From: an uncultured Streptococcus sp.
GTDB lineage: Bacteria > Bacillota > Bacilli > Lactobacillales > Aerococcaceae
Reading direction: 5' to 3'
Length of the DNA stretch: 9,128 nt
Assembly (NCBI GenBank): GCA_916049935.1
Contig: CAJZJI010000012.1
Location: forward strand, 1 to 9,128
Part shown: positions 7,671 to 9,128 of the stretch, one piece after another
How the letters are laid out: the number at the start of each line of letters is the position of its first letter
How positions within the stretch are numbered: the first letter of the stretch is position 1
Position numbers and translations under genes: made by a program
Notes under the pieces: model-generated
What the model was told of the DNA's origin: nothing
The model's database searches: none
What the model saw: the letters and a program-made list of their open reading frames with translations, nothing else

Positions 7671-9128
7671 CTTCAAGAAAACAGTAGCTTTCGTTGCGAT
7701 GATTGCATGGGCGATTTTAGGACTTACTTTAATGCAACCTGTTAACGCAGCAACAGTAACACCAACTGTTTCAAACCTAAAAGCAACAACAGCTGGTCAA
7801 AAGGTAACATTTTCTTTCGACTGGGATTTAACAGGTAAATCTGTTAAAGAAGGAGACACTTTCACAATCGATGCTCCAGAAGGTGTCAATATCACTGAAA
7901 TCGCAACACAATCACTACAAGCAAACGGCGCTGAAGTGGCGACAGTTTCGATGACAGGTAAAAAGATTACTTTTACTTTCAAAAAAGCAATCGAATCAAT
8001 GAACCAAAACGTAAAAGGTGGATTCTCATACAAAGCGGAATGGGATAACACTCCAGGAAACCCTGGAAACAAAACAGCGACTTCAAAAGTAGGTTCTGAA
8101 TCAGTAGTAATCACACGTCCTGACGGTCCTGGCGTATTTGAATCTGTAATTAATAAATACAACCTTACAGGGGACTATGTATCTAAACAATTCAAATTAG
8201 ATGCATCTGAAAACTATGCATGGATGAATGTTGGAGATGACTACTACTTAACTAAATGGTTCATCCGTATTAACGGAGATGGCAAAAAACAAGCTTTAAC
8301 AAATCCAGTGGTAACAGACCGCATTCAAGCTCCAGCGGTAGATTACTCTAAAATCACTTTTGCTCCAGCTGCGAACCATGCAGCAAGTGAATTCTTTGTG
8401 GGAACTTACTTAAAACCATCATTCACATTAAGAAAAGGTGGACAAGTAGTTGCTTCAGGTTGGGATTTCTGGAAGCATGTTAAATTTGATGCAGACGGAA
8501 ATGGATTCACTGTGAACTTATCAGACGTAAGCGATGTTTTCAAAACAGCTACAGACGAAGAATTAATCATTGAATACCAAACATTAATTCCTAAGACTAC
8601 AATTCGTGTAGACAACAACGCTACATTGAAATCTGACGAAATCACAACTCCACAAGAAGATCCAGCGTTCTGGAACAACACAGAATTGAAATTCTGGGTG
8701 ACTGGTGACACAACAGTTACAGTTCAAAAAGAATGGGTTGGCGATAGCGAAGCAGACCGTAAAGACATCACAGTTCAATTAGTAGCTAATGGTCAAAAAT
8801 TAGACGGTATGACTAAGACTTTAACAAAAGGGTCAGACTGGAAAGCAGAATTCACGAACTTACCTGGTATTAAAGACGGTAAGAAAATTGAGTACTCAGT
8901 AGAAGAAGTAAACACTCCTGATGGATATACTTCAAAAGTTGAGAAAATTGATGATTCAAACGTGATCAAAGTTGTGAATACTTCAAACAAACCAACTACA
9001 ACAACGACTGAATCTACAACAACAACTGAATCTACTACTGCTACAACAACAGCAGCTACAACGACAACAGAAACTCCAACAACAACAACGGAAGCTCCAA
9101 CAACAACAACGGAAGCTCCAACAACAAC
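7660..9128 (+). CDS. Secreted MSCRAMM-type adhesin, collagen-binding head plus Cna_B, 3' end outside window
   Basis: Likely cell-wall surface adhesin; 489 residues are in the window and the frame is still open at the edge. A signal peptide (residues 1-30, KK-rich start, hydrophobic core, VNA cleavage site) precedes a two-lobed head. The first lobe (about 31-150) has TVTPTVSNLKATTAGQKVTF and KEGDTFTIDAPEGV, as in adhesin N-domains. The second (about 160-330) resembles the Collagen_bind domain of Ace/Cna, with KWFIRIN, VVTDRIQAP and LIIEYQTLI. One Cna_B domain follows (about 351-442); K357, E416 and N440 are at the positions expected for the internal Lys-Asn isopeptide bond and its catalytic Glu. 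A Thr-rich stalk starts at about 445. A sortase motif is expected beyond the window but not seen. ATG 7660 has GGAGG at 7649-7653 and overlaps the gtrA end by 11 nt. The ligand is inferred only from fold resemblance. Confidence 0.92.
   Translation, partial: MKSSFKKTVAFVAMIAWAILGLTLMQPVNAATVTPTVSNLKATTAGQKVTFSFDWDLTGKSVKEGDTFTIDAPEGVNITEIATQSLQANGAEVATVSMTGKKITFTFKKAIESMNQNVKGGFSYKAEWDNTPGNPGNKTATSKVGSESVVITRPDGPGVFESVINKYNLTGDYVSKQFKLDASENYAWMNVGDDYYLTKWFIRINGDGKKQALTNPVVTDRIQAPAVDYSKITFAPAANHAASEFFVGTYLKPSFTLRKGGQVVASGWDFWKHVKFDADGNGFTVNLSDVSDVFKTATDEELIIEYQTLIPKTTIRVDNNATLKSDEITTPQEDPAFWNNTELKFWVTGDTTVTVQKEWVGDSEADRKDITVQLVANGQKLDGMTKTLTKGSDWKAEFTNLPGIKDGKKIEYSVEEVNTPDGYTSKVEKIDDSNVIKVVNTSNKPTTTTTESTTTTESTTATTTAATTTTETPTTTTEAPTTTTEAPTT
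8992..9128 (+). repeat. Thr-rich stalk repeats (TTTTES then TTTTEAP), cut by window edge
   Basis: Low-complexity coding sequence built from ACA/ACG codons. Two TTTTES-like units and a degenerate Thr/Ala stretch come first, then the unit TTTTETP. After this come identical 21-bp units (CCA-ACA-ACA-ACA-ACG-GAA-GCT, encoding PTTTTEA) at 9076-9096 and 9097-9117, with a third starting at 9118. The exact DNA identity of the last units suggests recent expansion; the total number cannot be seen. Confidence 0.9.

Noticed and set aside
7797..8990. Antisense ORFs opposite the adhesin (7797-8162, 8406-8711, 8584-8778, 8793-8990)
   Set aside because: Shadows of the adhesin frame, which has a signal peptide, known domains and a good ribosome site; the antisense frames show none of these.

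Overview
The window looks like chromosome of a low-to-mid-GC Gram-positive bacterium of the Lactobacillales type (Enterococcaceae/Carnobacteriaceae/Aerococcaceae neighbourhood). The reasons are the ligA-camS-gatC-gatA-gatB order, a delta subunit of RNA polymerase (rpoE), purine-rich Shine-Dalgarno sites, A/T-rich wobble positions, and an MSCRAMM-type surface protein. The genus cannot be fixed from this sequence alone. All genes I accept are on the + strand.

Region 1 (1-5642) is housekeeping. It holds the 3' two-thirds of NAD+-dependent DNA ligase LigA, the CamS-family lipoprotein (12 nt later), and then gatC-gatA-gatB for the tRNA-dependent amidotransferase that finishes Gln-tRNA(Gln) and/or Asn-tRNA(Asn). 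A good sigma-A promoter (TTGACG-N17-TAAAAT) lies in the camS-gatC gap, so gatCAB can be transcribed on its own. gatC and gatA overlap by 4 nt.

Region 2 (5643-5948) is a 306-nt gap with no gene but a lot of structure. A 188-bp fold-back element (5651-5838) has 45-48-bp imperfect terminal inverted repeats. Nested inside are a 12-bp palindrome and a strong terminator-like hairpin. A second, smaller inverted repeat (5846-5910) precedes the next gene.

Region 3 (5949-7133) holds a DUF1934/YwiB-like beta-barrel protein and rpoE, the delta subunit with its acidic tail. A 7+7-bp hyphenated palindrome overlaps the likely rpoE -10 element. rpoE ends in a textbook 14-bp intrinsic terminator.

Region 4 (7134-9128) is an accessory cell-surface module. 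A GtrA-family four-helix membrane protein has a start corrected to TTG 7185. It overlaps by 11 nt the start of a large secreted adhesin that runs off the window. The adhesin has a signal peptide, a collagen-binding-type head, one Cna_B isopeptide domain and a Thr-rich TTTTEAP repeat stalk. Because its frame stays open to the window edge, a search for complete ORFs would miss it. The GtrA-adhesin coupling suggests, by inference only, that the membrane protein supports glycosylation or display of the adhesin. Observations most worth a second look are the 188-bp fold-back element, the GtrA-adhesin coupling, and the CamS signal peptide, whose last seven residues resemble the cAM373-type pheromone peptides.
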